Source: Thermodesulfovibrionia bacterium (lineage in GTDB: Bacteria; Nitrospirota; Thermodesulfovibrionia; UBA6902). From it: a stretch of 32,630 nt of DNA. Below, one piece after another: positions 14,832-23,889 of the stretch; positions within the stretch are counted from its first letter, which is position 1; each line of letters starts with the position of its first letter. Below the pieces are notes generated by a model. It worked only from the letters and a program-made list of their open reading frames with translations, was not told the origin of the DNA and searched no databases. Position numbers and translations under genes: made by a program. The stretch spans positions 1-32,630 of the forward strand of contig JAGVGM010000280.1 in NCBI GenBank assembly GCA_020057065.1. The letters run 5' to 3'.

Positions 14832-15941
14832 ATGTGTAGACTTGCTGCAATAACATCAAAAGATTATTTCTCGCCCACAGAGAACATAACCGCCCTGGAG
14901 ACCATGAAAGAAGGGCATGACGGTTCCGGTATGGGTCTTATCCTGAAAGGCCTCGGCGGTGAATTTGAGGAATTAAAAGACTATCCCATTCTTTCGGGCA
15001 TCTGTTCCAAGAACGGAATGCATACGCTTGATGAGTACCTGAATAAACTTGGTTTTAAACTAAAATACGCCTGGACCCCGAGGATCAAGCCGGTAAAAGG
15101 GATCTCTCACAGGGACTACTATTTTGCGAGGGCTTATGATTATCCGGATGTTTACAAGGACAGATCCATGGAAGAGAAGGAAGATTTACTTCTGAAAACG
15201 AGATTGACCCTCAGGAAATTCGGCGAGAACGACGAGTCGATAATCGTATTTTCTTTTTATCCTGATGTGCTGACATTGAAAGAGGTTGGGGACCCGCTTG
15301 AGCTTTGTGAGTTTTTCGGTCTCGAGAAATCTACGCTCAAGGCAAAGATCATCTTTGCGCAAGGAAGACAAAATACCAATTACGCTATTAACCTCTATGC
15401 ATGTCACCCATTTTTCATTCAGGGCTTCGGCGCGATGGTAAACGGCGAAAATACGGCATTCGTGCCTATAAGAGAGTTCTTGATGAGCAGGAACTTTCCG
15501 GGCTATATCGGTTATAACAGCGACAGCGAAGTTTTCTGTCACATCTTACACTACACATGCAAACGACTCGGGTATCCGCTTACATATTATAAAGATGTTA
15601 TCACTCCTCTAAAGCAGAAGGAGATTGACGCAAGACCAGACAGCGAAGCTGCGAGGTTGATGAAAATATCACTGAGACCGCTTTGCATAGACGGCCCTAA
15701 TTGCGTTATTGCATTTACGCCTGATGGGACCTGCATCATGGTCCAGGATGCAAAAAAACTGAGGCCTGGGGTTGTTGGAGGGATTAAGGGTAAATACGGA
15801 TTTATGTCCGAGGAATGCGGGCTTGACAGCATAATTCCCGAAAGAGATAAAGCGCAGGATGTTTTTCCCATGAAATATGACATGGTTATTGTCAAACCAG
15901 ATGCGCAGGAGGTGATGGTATGGAACCAGCTTCACGGTTAG
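14832..15941 (+). CDS. Glutamate synthase glutaminase subunit (class II glutamine amidotransferase, archaeal-type split GltB1)
   Basis: The 369-residue protein begins MCRLAAITSKDYFSP, so the catalytic Cys of class II (Ntn) amidotransferases is exposed as Cys2 after Met removal. Further family features are HDGSGMG (about 30-36) and GFGAMVNGENTAF near 199-211. It releases ammonia from glutamine for the FMN synthase domain encoded by the next gene, whose start codon overlaps its last 22 bases. Having the amidotransferase as a separate protein is the archaeal-type arrangement, while most bacteria fuse it into GltB. AAGG lies nine bases before the ATG. Confidence 0.88.
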   Translation: MCRLAAITSKDYFSPTENITALETMKEGHDGSGMGLILKGLGGEFEELKDYPILSGICSKNGMHTLDEYLNKLGFKLKYAWTPRIKPVKGISHRDYYFARAYDYPDVYKDRSMEEKEDLLLKTRLTLRKFGENDESIIVFSFYPDVLTLKEVGDPLELCEFFGLEKSTLKAKIIFAQGRQNTNYAINLYACHPFFIQGFGAMVNGENTAFVPIREFLMSRNFPGYIGYNSDSEVFCHILHYTCKRLGYPLTYYKDVITPLKQKEIDARPDSEAARLMKISLRPLCIDGPNCVIAFTPDGTCIMVQDAKKLRPGVVGGIKGKYGFMSEECGLDSIIPERDKAQDVFPMKYDMVIVKPDAQEVMVWNQLHG

Positions 15942-17581
15942 ACCATAATCACGAACTGGCGATAAAGGATCTGCCATATATAGTCAGATGGAATGAAGAA
16001 AGGTGTAAACGCTGCGGAAGATGCACAGCCGTATGTCCTATGCTTTCTATAGAACCTGCAGTCGTTGTTAAACGTGTAGTACAGTCAGAGGGAATTACAC
16101 CTGAGCCGAAGGCAGCGCGTGTCGTCACTACAATGGTGAAACAAACAACAAACATAGAGCGTTATTGTATAGGTTGCGCAACTTGTGCACTCGTATGTCC
16201 TAACGAGGCTATTGAGCCGGAGTATAATCCGCAAAGTAAATTCAACTTCCACAAAAACAAAGGCGGGCATCCTTACAGAAGGGGAGGCAGAAGAAATGAT
16301 CCCAATCCTTCCACGCTGGACAGGCTGAGGTTTACAAGAATCTCGATGCTCACCGACCCGGCGCTTGATGCGGGAAGACATGAATTCAGGATAAGGACGT
16401 ACCTGGGCAGGATACTTCCCGCAGAAGAACTGCCGTTGAAAATGATTGACGGCAAGCTTGCTGCGGATAAAATTTCCGGTAAATTCATACCGCCTGTCCG
16501 TGAGATATATCCCGTAATGATAGGAAGTATGTCCATAGGGGCTCTTTCTCCGACTATGTGGGAAGGGCTTGCAATGGGCATCACGTATCTCAACGAAGTT
16601 GAAGGAATGCCTGTTGTTATGTGCTCAGGTGAAGGCGGTATGCCGCAGAGACTTCTTAAGTCCCGGTTCATAAAATATTTTATCCCGCAGATCGCCTCAG
16701 GCTATTTCGGGTGGGATGAAATCGTCAGGGCGCTCCCCCACATGATTGAAGACCCATGCGCTATAGAAATCAAATACGGTCAGGGCGCGAAGCCCGGAGA
16801 CGGCGGACTCCTTATGGCGCACAAGGTTCTGAAGTTAATATCAGAAATAAGAGGCGTGCCGATGGGCGTAGACCTTCCGTCCCCGCCAACACACCAGACT
16901 CAATATTCGATTGAAGAATCCGTTGCAAAGATGATCCAGTCCATGTCAATGGCATGGGGTTTCAGGGTGCCTGTTTATCCGAAGATTTCAGGCACTATAA
17001 CCGCCAAGGCTGTTTTAAATAACCTTGTAAGAAATCCATATGCCGCTGCCCTTTCCATTGACGGGGAAGACGGCGGGACCGGAGCTGCATACAACGTCTC
17101 GATGGACACTATGGGACACCCCATTGCATCAAATATAAGAGAATGCTATCTCGACCTTGTAAAACAGGGCAAGCAGAACGAATTGCCGCTTATTGCTGCA
17201 GGTGGTATTGGTAAAAAAGGCAATCTTGCTGCAAATGCTGCAGCTCTGTTTATGTTAGGGGCCTCTGCCGTTTCAATCGGGAAATATATTATGCAGGCTG
17301 CAGCGTCCTGTCATGGGGATGAGATGAACCGGTGCAATGTGTGCAACCTCGGGAAATGTCCGAGAGGTATCACGACACAGGACCCGAAGCTTTACAGAAG
17401 GCTCGATCCTGACGCAGTTGCCGAGAGGGTTGTTGAAGTTTATAAATCTTTGGATGTGGAACTTAAAAAGATATTCGCCCCTATGGGCAGAAGCACCGAA
17501 TTGCCTATAGGCATGTCAGACGGCATCAGTACCGATGATCATGCTATTGCCGAGAGGCTGCAGATAAGTTATGTTTGTTGA
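15920..17581 (+). CDS. gltB: Glutamate synthase FMN subunit with N-terminal 2x[4Fe-4S] ferredoxin domain (archaeal-type GltB2)
   Basis: The 553-residue protein has two ferredoxin motifs, CKRCGRCTAVC (29-39) and CIGCATCALVC (83-93). These are followed by the FMN-binding synthase barrel with KYGQGAKPGDGG (about 285-296) and DGEDGGTGAAYN. The iron-sulfur motif CNVCNLGKCPRG (about 473-484) corresponds to the [3Fe-4S] site of GltB. It combines 2-oxoglutarate and ammonia to make glutamate with electrons from NAD(P)H or ferredoxin. A strong AGGAGGTGATGGT precedes the ATG. Together with the genes on either side it forms a complete split glutamate synthase. Confidence 0.92.
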   Translation: MEPASRLDHNHELAIKDLPYIVRWNEERCKRCGRCTAVCPMLSIEPAVVVKRVVQSEGITPEPKAARVVTTMVKQTTNIERYCIGCATCALVCPNEAIEPEYNPQSKFNFHKNKGGHPYRRGGRRNDPNPSTLDRLRFTRISMLTDPALDAGRHEFRIRTYLGRILPAEELPLKMIDGKLAADKISGKFIPPVREIYPVMIGSMSIGALSPTMWEGLAMGITYLNEVEGMPVVMCSGEGGMPQRLLKSRFIKYFIPQIASGYFGWDEIVRALPHMIEDPCAIEIKYGQGAKPGDGGLLMAHKVLKLISEIRGVPMGVDLPSPPTHQTQYSIEESVAKMIQSMSMAWGFRVPVYPKISGTITAKAVLNNLVRNPYAAALSIDGEDGGTGAAYNVSMDTMGHPIASNIRECYLDLVKQGKQNELPLIAAGGIGKKGNLAANAAALFMLGASAVSIGKYIMQAAASCHGDEMNRCNVCNLGKCPRGITTQDPKLYRRLDPDAVAERVVEVYKSLDVELKKIFAPMGRSTELPIGMSDGISTDDHAIAERLQISYVC

Positions 17582-17596
17582 AAAATCCCCCTTCAT

Positions 17597-17646
17597 CCCC
17601 CTTTTTCAAAGGGGGAGATATTATTCCCCTCTTTGGTAAAGAGGGG
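17597..17646. repeat. Pair of C-rich/G-rich hairpins between glutamate synthase genes
   Basis: Two perfect hairpins lie in tandem: CCCCCTTT-ttc-AAAGGGGG (17597-17615) and CCCCTCTTT-ggt-AAAGAGGGG (17626-17646). They are flanked by further TCCCCC and GGGGAGA words. The composition differs from the surrounding genes and looks like an inserted repeat. Neither hairpin is followed by a clean T-run, so read-through into the third synthase gene is expected. Confidence 0.65.
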
Positions 17647-17695
17647 TTAGGGGAGATTTTATGAAACTATATTTTGACTACAAAACTGTTTAAAC

Positions 17696-20029
17696 ATGAA
17701 AAAGATTATTATTAAAGGCAACATCAAAGGTAAACGAACTCCGTCAAGGATTTTTGAAGAAGAAATTCAGGACGCGGTTCGCCATGGCGCGCGTGAACTC
17801 CAGGTTGTTGCTGACGGACAGCACGGCATCGGCGGCCGGATATGGCCGAGAGGCGAGTCAGTAAAGATTTTTATTGAAGGTCCTGTCGGGCAGAGACTTG
17901 GCAGCATGGGCATGTTCGGCACAGAGATTGTGGTGAAAGGAAGCGTCTCAGATGATGTGGGCTGGATAAACTGCGGGGCCAGGATAACCGTGCTCGGCGA
18001 CGTCACAAACGGAGCGCATAACGCCGCCGCACAGGGGGTGCTTTATGTGCAGGGCGGAGGAGGCGCACGTTGTGACACGATGACAAAGCATAACCCCAAG
18101 TTTGACCCGCCTCAATCATGGTATTTCAGAGATGTAGGCGACACATTTGCAGAATTCAAGGCAGGCGGCATAGCGGTTGTTTGCGGAGTAAATCCGAGAA
18201 ATCCGGAGAATATTCTCGGCTACCGTCCCTGTGTGGGAATGGTAGGTGGAATAGTCTATTTCCGGGGGCAGATCCAGGGTTACAGTGAAAGCGATGTGAA
18301 ACTTCTTGATTTGACCGATCAGGACTGGCAATGGCTGACCTCCAATATGAAGCCTTATCTTGAGGCTATAGAGCGTACTGAAGATTTCTCTGAACTTACC
18401 CGTTCAAGAGATGAATGGAAAAAACTTCTTCCATTCACAGCTCAGGAGCGCGCAAAGAAAAAAGTTTTTAAGATGTCTATCACAGAGTTCCGTAATAATG
18501 TTTGGGAGTCAGGCGTCGGCAAAGGCGGAATTTTTGCAGAATATCTTAACCATCCCTGCACTGTTCTTCCTTACATCACAACCGGAACAGACAGGAGATT
18601 TAAGCCTGTATGGAATAATTACAAATATTCTCCTCCATGTGAACATGCATGTCCGAGCGGGATACCCACACAAAAACGCGCACAGCTTATCAGGGCCGGA
18701 AAACTTCACGAGGCGCTTGAACTGGTCCTTCAGTACAGCCCGCTTCCTGCTTCAGTGTGCGGTGAGATATGTCCCAATCTCTGCATGAGCGCCTGTACGA
18801 GGTCGAGGGTTGACAGCGCATTCAATATAAAGGAAATGGGAAAGGCAAGCCTTAATGTAAAGGCCTCAAAGCGGGCGAAAAGGACCTCTAAAAAAGTTGC
18901 CGTTATAGGCGGCGGGCCCGGAGGGTTATCTGCTGCATGGCAGCTTGGACTGAAAGGACATGATGTTGATATTTACGAAGCTGCCGGAAAACTCGGAGGC
19001 AAGCTCGAACTCTGCATCCCAAGAGAAAGGCTGCCGCAAAAAGTGCTGAAGAAAGAGCTGTCAAGGTTTGAAGAGACCGGTATCACCGTTCATCTGAAAA
19101 CAGCAGTGAATAAAAAGAAATTTGAAGAGATTTACAAAAAACATGATGTCGTAGTAGTTGCATGCGGGGCGCACAAACCGAGAATGATGACGGTCCCGGG
19201 AGCCGAGATCATGGTCTCTGCCTATGATTTCCTGAGAGGTATAAATACCGGCAACGTCCCGAAAATGAAAAATCAGAGGGTAGTCATCATTGGAGCCGGC
19301 AATGTCGGTATGGATGCCGCGGCGCAGGCTTTTCACTGCGGGGCAAAAGAGGTTACGGCGGTTGACATTCAAAAACCCGCTGCATTCGGCAAAGAGCTTG
19401 AGATCGCACAATCACTCGGAACAAAGATCGTCTGGCCCAAATTCACTGAGAAATACGTGAAAAAGGATAAAAAGATATACTTTACCGACGGTTCATCGCT
19501 TGATGCGGATGCCGTCATAATTTCAATTGGCGACATGCCTATGACAGAGTTCCTGCCGCCTTCAGTGCATACTGATAAGAACGGATGGATACAGGCAGAC
19601 GAGGTCGGACATACCTCTGACCCGAAAGTTTACGCGATCGGAGATGCTACAAAACTTGGTCTCGTGACACATGCGATCGGTCAAGGCAGAAAGGCTTCAG
19701 AAGCAATTCATGCCCTGCTTTCAGGAAGGTCTTATTACATGCCTGCTCCGCGGCCGTTGGTGCCCTACGAAAAAATAAAAACATCTTATTACGATGTCTG
19801 CAAAGGCGAACCCTTTAAGCCTGAGACAGAAGCAAACCGCTGCATGTCATGCGCTGTATGCAGGGACTGCCACATGTGTGAGGCGACCTGCTACTACGGG
19901 GCCATAAGCAGGAAAGAATACGAAGACGGCTCATATGAATACGTAGTTGATGAGAACCTCTGTATCGGTTGCAGCTTCTGCGCCGGTATCTGCCCCTGCG
20001 GTGTGTGGGAGATGACGGAGAATATTTAG
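17696..20029 (+). CDS. Fusion of GXGXG domain, GltD-type NAD(P)H oxidoreductase and ferredoxin domain
   Basis: The 777-residue protein joins three parts. Residues 1 to about 250 form the GXGXG beta-helix domain normally at the C-terminus of GltB (GSMGMFGTEIVVKGSVSDDVG; GVLYVQGGGGARC). From about 310 comes a GltD-like subunit with N-terminal [4Fe-4S] Cys (CEHACPSG, CGEICPNLCMSAC), an FAD site VIGGGPGGLSAAW (about 403-415) and a second Rossmann site VVIIGAGNVGMDAAA (about 528-542). The C-terminus (about 715-777) adds a ferredoxin domain, CMSCAVCRDCHMC and CIGCSFCAGICPC. It would feed NAD(P)H or ferredoxin electrons to the FMN subunit. No clear ribosome binding site precedes the ATG, and the start is chosen because the beta-helix domain follows directly. 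Confidence 0.9.
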   Translation: MKKIIIKGNIKGKRTPSRIFEEEIQDAVRHGARELQVVADGQHGIGGRIWPRGESVKIFIEGPVGQRLGSMGMFGTEIVVKGSVSDDVGWINCGARITVLGDVTNGAHNAAAQGVLYVQGGGGARCDTMTKHNPKFDPPQSWYFRDVGDTFAEFKAGGIAVVCGVNPRNPENILGYRPCVGMVGGIVYFRGQIQGYSESDVKLLDLTDQDWQWLTSNMKPYLEAIERTEDFSELTRSRDEWKKLLPFTAQERAKKKVFKMSITEFRNNVWESGVGKGGIFAEYLNHPCTVLPYITTGTDRRFKPVWNNYKYSPPCEHACPSGIPTQKRAQLIRAGKLHEALELVLQYSPLPASVCGEICPNLCMSACTRSRVDSAFNIKEMGKASLNVKASKRAKRTSKKVAVIGGGPGGLSAAWQLGLKGHDVDIYEAAGKLGGKLELCIPRERLPQKVLKKELSRFEETGITVHLKTAVNKKKFEEIYKKHDVVVVACGAHKPRMMTVPGAEIMVSAYDFLRGINTGNVPKMKNQRVVIIGAGNVGMDAAAQAFHCGAKEVTAVDIQKPAAFGKELEIAQSLGTKIVWPKFTEKYVKKDKKIYFTDGSSLDADAVIISIGDMPMTEFLPPSVHTDKNGWIQADEVGHTSDPKVYAIGDATKLGLVTHAIGQGRKASEAIHALLSGRSYYMPAPRPLVPYEKIKTSYYDVCKGEPFKPETEANRCMSCAVCRDCHMCEATCYYGAISRKEYEDGSYEYVVDENLCIGCSFCAGICPCGVWEMTENI

Positions 20030-20250
20030 GACATTAATTGCCTTGTTTTTGTTCAAGATCTTTCAAGTCTTTCATTGATATTCCCGCGAGGGGACCCGTA
20101 GACTGCTTGCTAACCGCTTTAGCAATTCCCTGTATCCCTTAAGCTTATACATATTTAATCCGATAATAAAAGAGAAGAGAACGCTCGTATTGCAGTATGC
20201 ATAACGAATATACAATTTAGAAAAAAACCATGATTGAGAGGTAAAGAAAA

Positions 20251-21183
20251 ATGAAAAAAAAATTGTTTTTGGCTTTGATATGCCTGATCATTGCTGGAAC
20301 CCTGGGTTGCAGCAGAAACGACGAGGCCCCAAAAGTAAACCTTTCTAAAATAACAGATATAAAAAACACAGAACAACCCTCAGGAGAAAGTCCTATCCGT
20401 ATCGCTGTTGGCGGTATGACTACTCCCAGGGAAGGATTTGTTTATTATAAACAGCTTCTGAACTATATAGGAGAAAAATTAGGGGAAAAAATTGAATTTA
20501 TTGACAGGGAAGACTATGCCGCGATCAACGACATGCTGAAAAACAGGGATATTGACGTGGCCTTTGTATGCGGCGGACCGTATGTTGACGGATATGAAGG
20601 GTTTGGTCTTGAGCTGTTAGTCGCTCCCAAGGCCTACGGCGAGACAGTATATTACTCTTATATTATCGTACCAAAAGACAGCCCTGTTAAAAGTTTTAAA
20701 GAGCTTCGCGGGAAAACCTTTGCCTTTACCGACCCGTTGTCCAACAGCGGGAAATTAATCCCCACATATATGCTGGCTAAAATGAATGAGACTCCGGAGA
20801 GTTTCTTTAAAAGTTTTTTCTATACACATGCCCATGATAAATCCATCAAGGCAGTCGCTACAGAAGCTGTAGACGGAGCCGCTGTTGACAGCCTTATATG
20901 GGAATATGCAAATCATACGAATTCCGAATTTACATCGAAGACCAAGATAATTGAAAAGTCTTCACCGCATGGAATTCCGCCTGTTGTAATCCGCCACGGA
21001 ATTGACCTCGAATTGAAAGAAAGACTGCGCCAGATTTTCTTAAACGCCCACAATGACGCAAAGGGAAGGGAAATTCTCAAGGGTATGATGATAGATAAAT
21101 TTGTCCCGATAGATGATAAAGCGTATGATTCTATCAGGGAAATGAAGCAATGGGTAGAGAAACAAGAAGAAAAAAAGAAATAA
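20251..21183 (+). CDS. PhnD-like periplasmic binding lipoprotein, probable sensory component
   Basis: The 310-residue protein has a lipoprotein signal (lysines, hydrophobic stretch, GTLGC with Cys20). A PhnD/phosphite-type substrate-binding fold follows: IRIAVGGMTTPREGFVYYKQ, then DVAFVCGGPYVDGYE and RGKTFAFTDPLSNSGKLIPT. Such proteins bind phosphonate, phosphite or related oxyanions for ABC transporters. No permease or ATPase gene is nearby, and a histidine kinase begins 17 bp downstream. It is therefore more likely to deliver a signal to the kinase than to feed a transporter. The ligand cannot be told from sequence. GAGAGGTAAAGAAAA precedes the ATG. The 221 bp upstream contain no gene I can support. 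Confidence 0.85.
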   Translation: MKKKLFLALICLIIAGTLGCSRNDEAPKVNLSKITDIKNTEQPSGESPIRIAVGGMTTPREGFVYYKQLLNYIGEKLGEKIEFIDREDYAAINDMLKNRDIDVAFVCGGPYVDGYEGFGLELLVAPKAYGETVYYSYIIVPKDSPVKSFKELRGKTFAFTDPLSNSGKLIPTYMLAKMNETPESFFKSFFYTHAHDKSIKAVATEAVDGAAVDSLIWEYANHTNSEFTSKTKIIEKSSPHGIPPVVIRHGIDLELKERLRQIFLNAHNDAKGREILKGMMIDKFVPIDDKAYDSIREMKQWVEKQEEKKK

Positions 21184-21200
21184 TTGAGGTTTCATGAATT

Positions 21201-23054
21201 ATGACAATAACAAATAAATCACCTTTTTACTATATGGGCATGATCGCCATCTCTGTATTCATTGCCGAGATAATAATTATGTTATTCATCAATTTTATGC
21301 CGGTTTCGTCCAAGCCATTAATAGCTGTTCTGGATGCCGTAATGCTGGTTATTCTTATCTCTCCTACTATTTACTTCTTTTGTGTTAAGCCATTGAAAGA
21401 ACATATAAATAAATACATACAATTTGAGGATGCCGCCTATGAAAGCCAGAAGGTTTTAATTGAAGAGCATAACTCATTGAATAAGGTATTTAAGCAAGTA
21501 GCGGTTGCAAAGAAAGAATGGGAAAAAACCATTGACTGCATTGGAGATATGATAATTATTACAAACGACAAAGGCGAGATAAAGAGAATTAATCGTATGG
21601 TTAAAGATTTTGCAGAAAAACCTTATACGGAGATATTAGGTAAAAACTGGGAAGAAATAATAAAAGAAAAGGGCCTGGAAAGCCGCACTTTTTATGCCGA
21701 TGGCGTAGAGTTGTATCAGGAATCTACGGGGAATTGGTTTCAGCTTAACTCATATCCGTTCAACGCTGAGGATGTCGGATATTCAGGGACGGTTATAACA
21801 CTTCATAGCACCACAGAATTAAAGCAGATTGCAGCAAAGCTTGAGGAGACCACAAAAGAGATTAACGAGGACAGGGAAAAACTCTCAGGGGCTCTTGAGC
21901 GTATTTCCAATCTTATTCAAAATGTCACCCATCAGCAGCATTATGAAATGGCGCTTGACAACCCCTATTTAACAACATGCTATGAAATAAAAAATTGCAA
22001 AAAGGAAGATTGTCTCTGTTACGGCAAGGGAGCGACAAGATGCTGGCAGATAGCCGGGACCTTCTGCGGCGAAAAGGTGCAGGGGGCGTTTGCGCAAAAA
22101 TACAATAACTGCGCAGAATGCAATGTATTTAAAACAGCAACGTCAGACCCTATTCACCAGATCGGGGAACAGTTCAACAACATGATGCATGTGCTTGAAG
22201 CGAAAAACAGGGAGCTTGAGAATGCCTATGCGGAACTCAAGGAGACTCAGGCACAGATACTGCAGCGTGAAAAAATGGCTTCAATCGGGCAGCTTGCCGC
22301 CGGGGTTGCGCATGAGATTAACAACCCCATGGGGTTTATCTCAAGCAATCTGAGCACTCTCGGAAAATACACAAATAAACTAACAGAATTTATAAATGCA
22401 CAAGGCGAGATTATCGAATCCCTTAAATCAGCAGAGGCCTCAGGAAGCCTGACAGAACTTAGGAAAAAACTTAAGCTTGATTATATCCTTGAAGATGTCC
22501 AACAGTTGATAAAAGAATCTCTTGATGGAGCCGAAAGGGTGAAGAAGATTGTGCAGAACCTCAAGAGTTTCTCAAGGGTTGACGAGGCGGACTACAAATT
22601 TGCAGATATTAACGAATGCATTGAGAGCACGTTAAATATCGTATGGAACGAACTGAAATATAAGGCAACAGTGACAAAAGAATACGGAGAAGTCCCCCAG
22701 ATTAAATGCTATCCCCAGCAGATTAACCAGGTCTTTATGAACCTCTTTATCAATGCGGTTCAGGCTATTGAAAAACAGGGGGAGATAAAGATAAAGACCT
22801 GGAACGGCAACGGGCTGATCAATATATCAGTATCAGATACAGGAAGCGGGATCCCTGAAGACAAGCTTAACAGGATATTTGAACCGTTTTTTACAACAAA
22901 ACCGGTGGGGCATGGGACCGGGCTTGGATTAAGCATAATCTACGATATAGTAAAGAAGCATAAGGGAGAGATCACAGTTGAGAGCGAAGTGGGCCGGGGA
23001 ACTGTTTTTACGGTAAAACTACCGGTCATTGTGGAGGAAAATAAAAATGTATGA
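21201..23054 (+). CDS. Membrane PAS histidine kinase with a Cys-rich CW-type domain
   Basis: The 617-residue protein has two adjacent transmembrane helices (about 11-31 and 41-61) with only a short loop between them, so it has no periplasmic sensor domain of its own. A coiled region and a PAS domain (about 105-210) follow. A Cys-rich segment comes next (about 258-312: CYEIKNCKKEDCLC, RCWQIAGTFCG, NCAECNVF). HisKA has the phospho-acceptor His in GQLAAGVAHEINNPMG (near 370), and HATPase_c carries DTGSGIPEDK, EPFFTTK and GTGLGLS. The Cys pattern suggests a metal or iron-sulfur redox sensor and recurs in kinases of anaerobic bacteria. The PhnD-like lipoprotein upstream may supply the periplasmic input. 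The response regulator start overlaps its stop. Confidence 0.9.
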   Translation: MTITNKSPFYYMGMIAISVFIAEIIIMLFINFMPVSSKPLIAVLDAVMLVILISPTIYFFCVKPLKEHINKYIQFEDAAYESQKVLIEEHNSLNKVFKQVAVAKKEWEKTIDCIGDMIIITNDKGEIKRINRMVKDFAEKPYTEILGKNWEEIIKEKGLESRTFYADGVELYQESTGNWFQLNSYPFNAEDVGYSGTVITLHSTTELKQIAAKLEETTKEINEDREKLSGALERISNLIQNVTHQQHYEMALDNPYLTTCYEIKNCKKEDCLCYGKGATRCWQIAGTFCGEKVQGAFAQKYNNCAECNVFKTATSDPIHQIGEQFNNMMHVLEAKNRELENAYAELKETQAQILQREKMASIGQLAAGVAHEINNPMGFISSNLSTLGKYTNKLTEFINAQGEIIESLKSAEASGSLTELRKKLKLDYILEDVQQLIKESLDGAERVKKIVQNLKSFSRVDEADYKFADINECIESTLNIVWNELKYKATVTKEYGEVPQIKCYPQQINQVFMNLFINAVQAIEKQGEIKIKTWNGNGLINISVSDTGSGIPEDKLNRIFEPFFTTKPVGHGTGLGLSIIYDIVKKHKGEITVESEVGRGTVFTVKLPVIVEENKNV

Positions 23055-23889
23055 GCAGGTAAGAATTTTATGCGTAGATGACGAGGAAAACGTCCTCAGG
23101 TCCCTGAAGAGGCTTTTCCTTGACAGTGAATACGAGATCTTTATTGCAACTTCGGGCGATGAAGGGCTGGAAATCCTCAGAAGAACAGAAAACATTCAGA
23201 TTGTAATATCTGATTACAGGATGCCAAAAATGAACGGAGTTGATTTCCTCAAGGAGGTATACAAACGCTGGCCTGATACAATCAGGATAGTCCTTTCAGG
23301 TTATGCAGATACATCGTCTATAGTCGAAGCAATAAATGTAGGACATATTTACAAGTTTATTCCAAAGCCCTGGAATGACGCTGAACTTAAGGTTGCCATA
23401 TCCAATGCCCTGGACCGCTATGTTATTAAACAAAAGAATGTTCAGCTTACAAAGGAACTGGAATTGAAAAACAGGGAGCTTCAGGAGATCAACAATAATC
23501 TTGAAAGGCTTGTTGCAGACAGAACCGCTGATCTGATGATGCGGAATAAAATGCTGACCTGCTCCCAGAATATCCTTGATTCATTGCCTCTTGCCGTAAT
23601 CGGCATAGACCCTGAAGGGCAGATAGCGCAGTGTAATAAACTTGGGATGGAACTTTTCCACCATGAAAACGGTAATATCCTGGGAACTGACAGAAAGGAC
23701 TCGTTGCCTGAAGAAATAAATACCTTTATTGAGAAAGTATTTGAAAAAGGAAAACTCTCAGCGCATATTCTCAAAAACGGCAAAGGCATACATACAAAAG
23801 GGGTGCATATGAAATACTACGATGGACAGGAGGGGATCATCCTGATTTTTGACAAAGACAGGGTAATTGTTAATGGAAACTGTGAATGA
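23047..23889 (+). CDS. Response regulator with receiver, coiled coil and PAS-like domain
   Basis: The 280-residue protein has an N-terminal receiver (VDDEENV, phospho-acceptor Asp in SDYRMPKM, conserved Lys in KPW). A coiled coil (about 125-170) and a PAS-like domain (about 175-275, SLPLAVIGIDPEGQIAQCNK) follow. The KPWND ending is typical of RpfG-type receivers. The ATG at 23047 lies in ATGTATGA overlapping the kinase stop and has GGAGG at proper spacing, so it was preferred over an upstream in-frame start. It should accept phosphate from the preceding kinase. No DNA-binding or enzymatic output domain is present, so it may relay or titrate the signal. Confidence 0.85.
   Translation: MYEQVRILCVDDEENVLRSLKRLFLDSEYEIFIATSGDEGLEILRRTENIQIVISDYRMPKMNGVDFLKEVYKRWPDTIRIVLSGYADTSSIVEAINVGHIYKFIPKPWNDAELKVAISNALDRYVIKQKNVQLTKELELKNRELQEINNNLERLVADRTADLMMRNKMLTCSQNILDSLPLAVIGIDPEGQIAQCNKLGMELFHHENGNILGTDRKDSLPEEINTFIEKVFEKGKLSAHILKNGKGIHTKGVHMKYYDGQEGIILIFDKDRVIVNGNCE

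Noticed and set aside
17597-17646. The paired hairpins as a transcription terminator
   Set aside because: Neither is followed by a T-run, and the next gene is needed for the same enzyme.
20030-20160. Minus-strand frame ending MKDLKDLEQKQGN after the glutamate synthase operon
   Set aside because: It has no start codon with a ribosome binding site, an upstream stop limits it to about 35 codons, and no family is recognisable.
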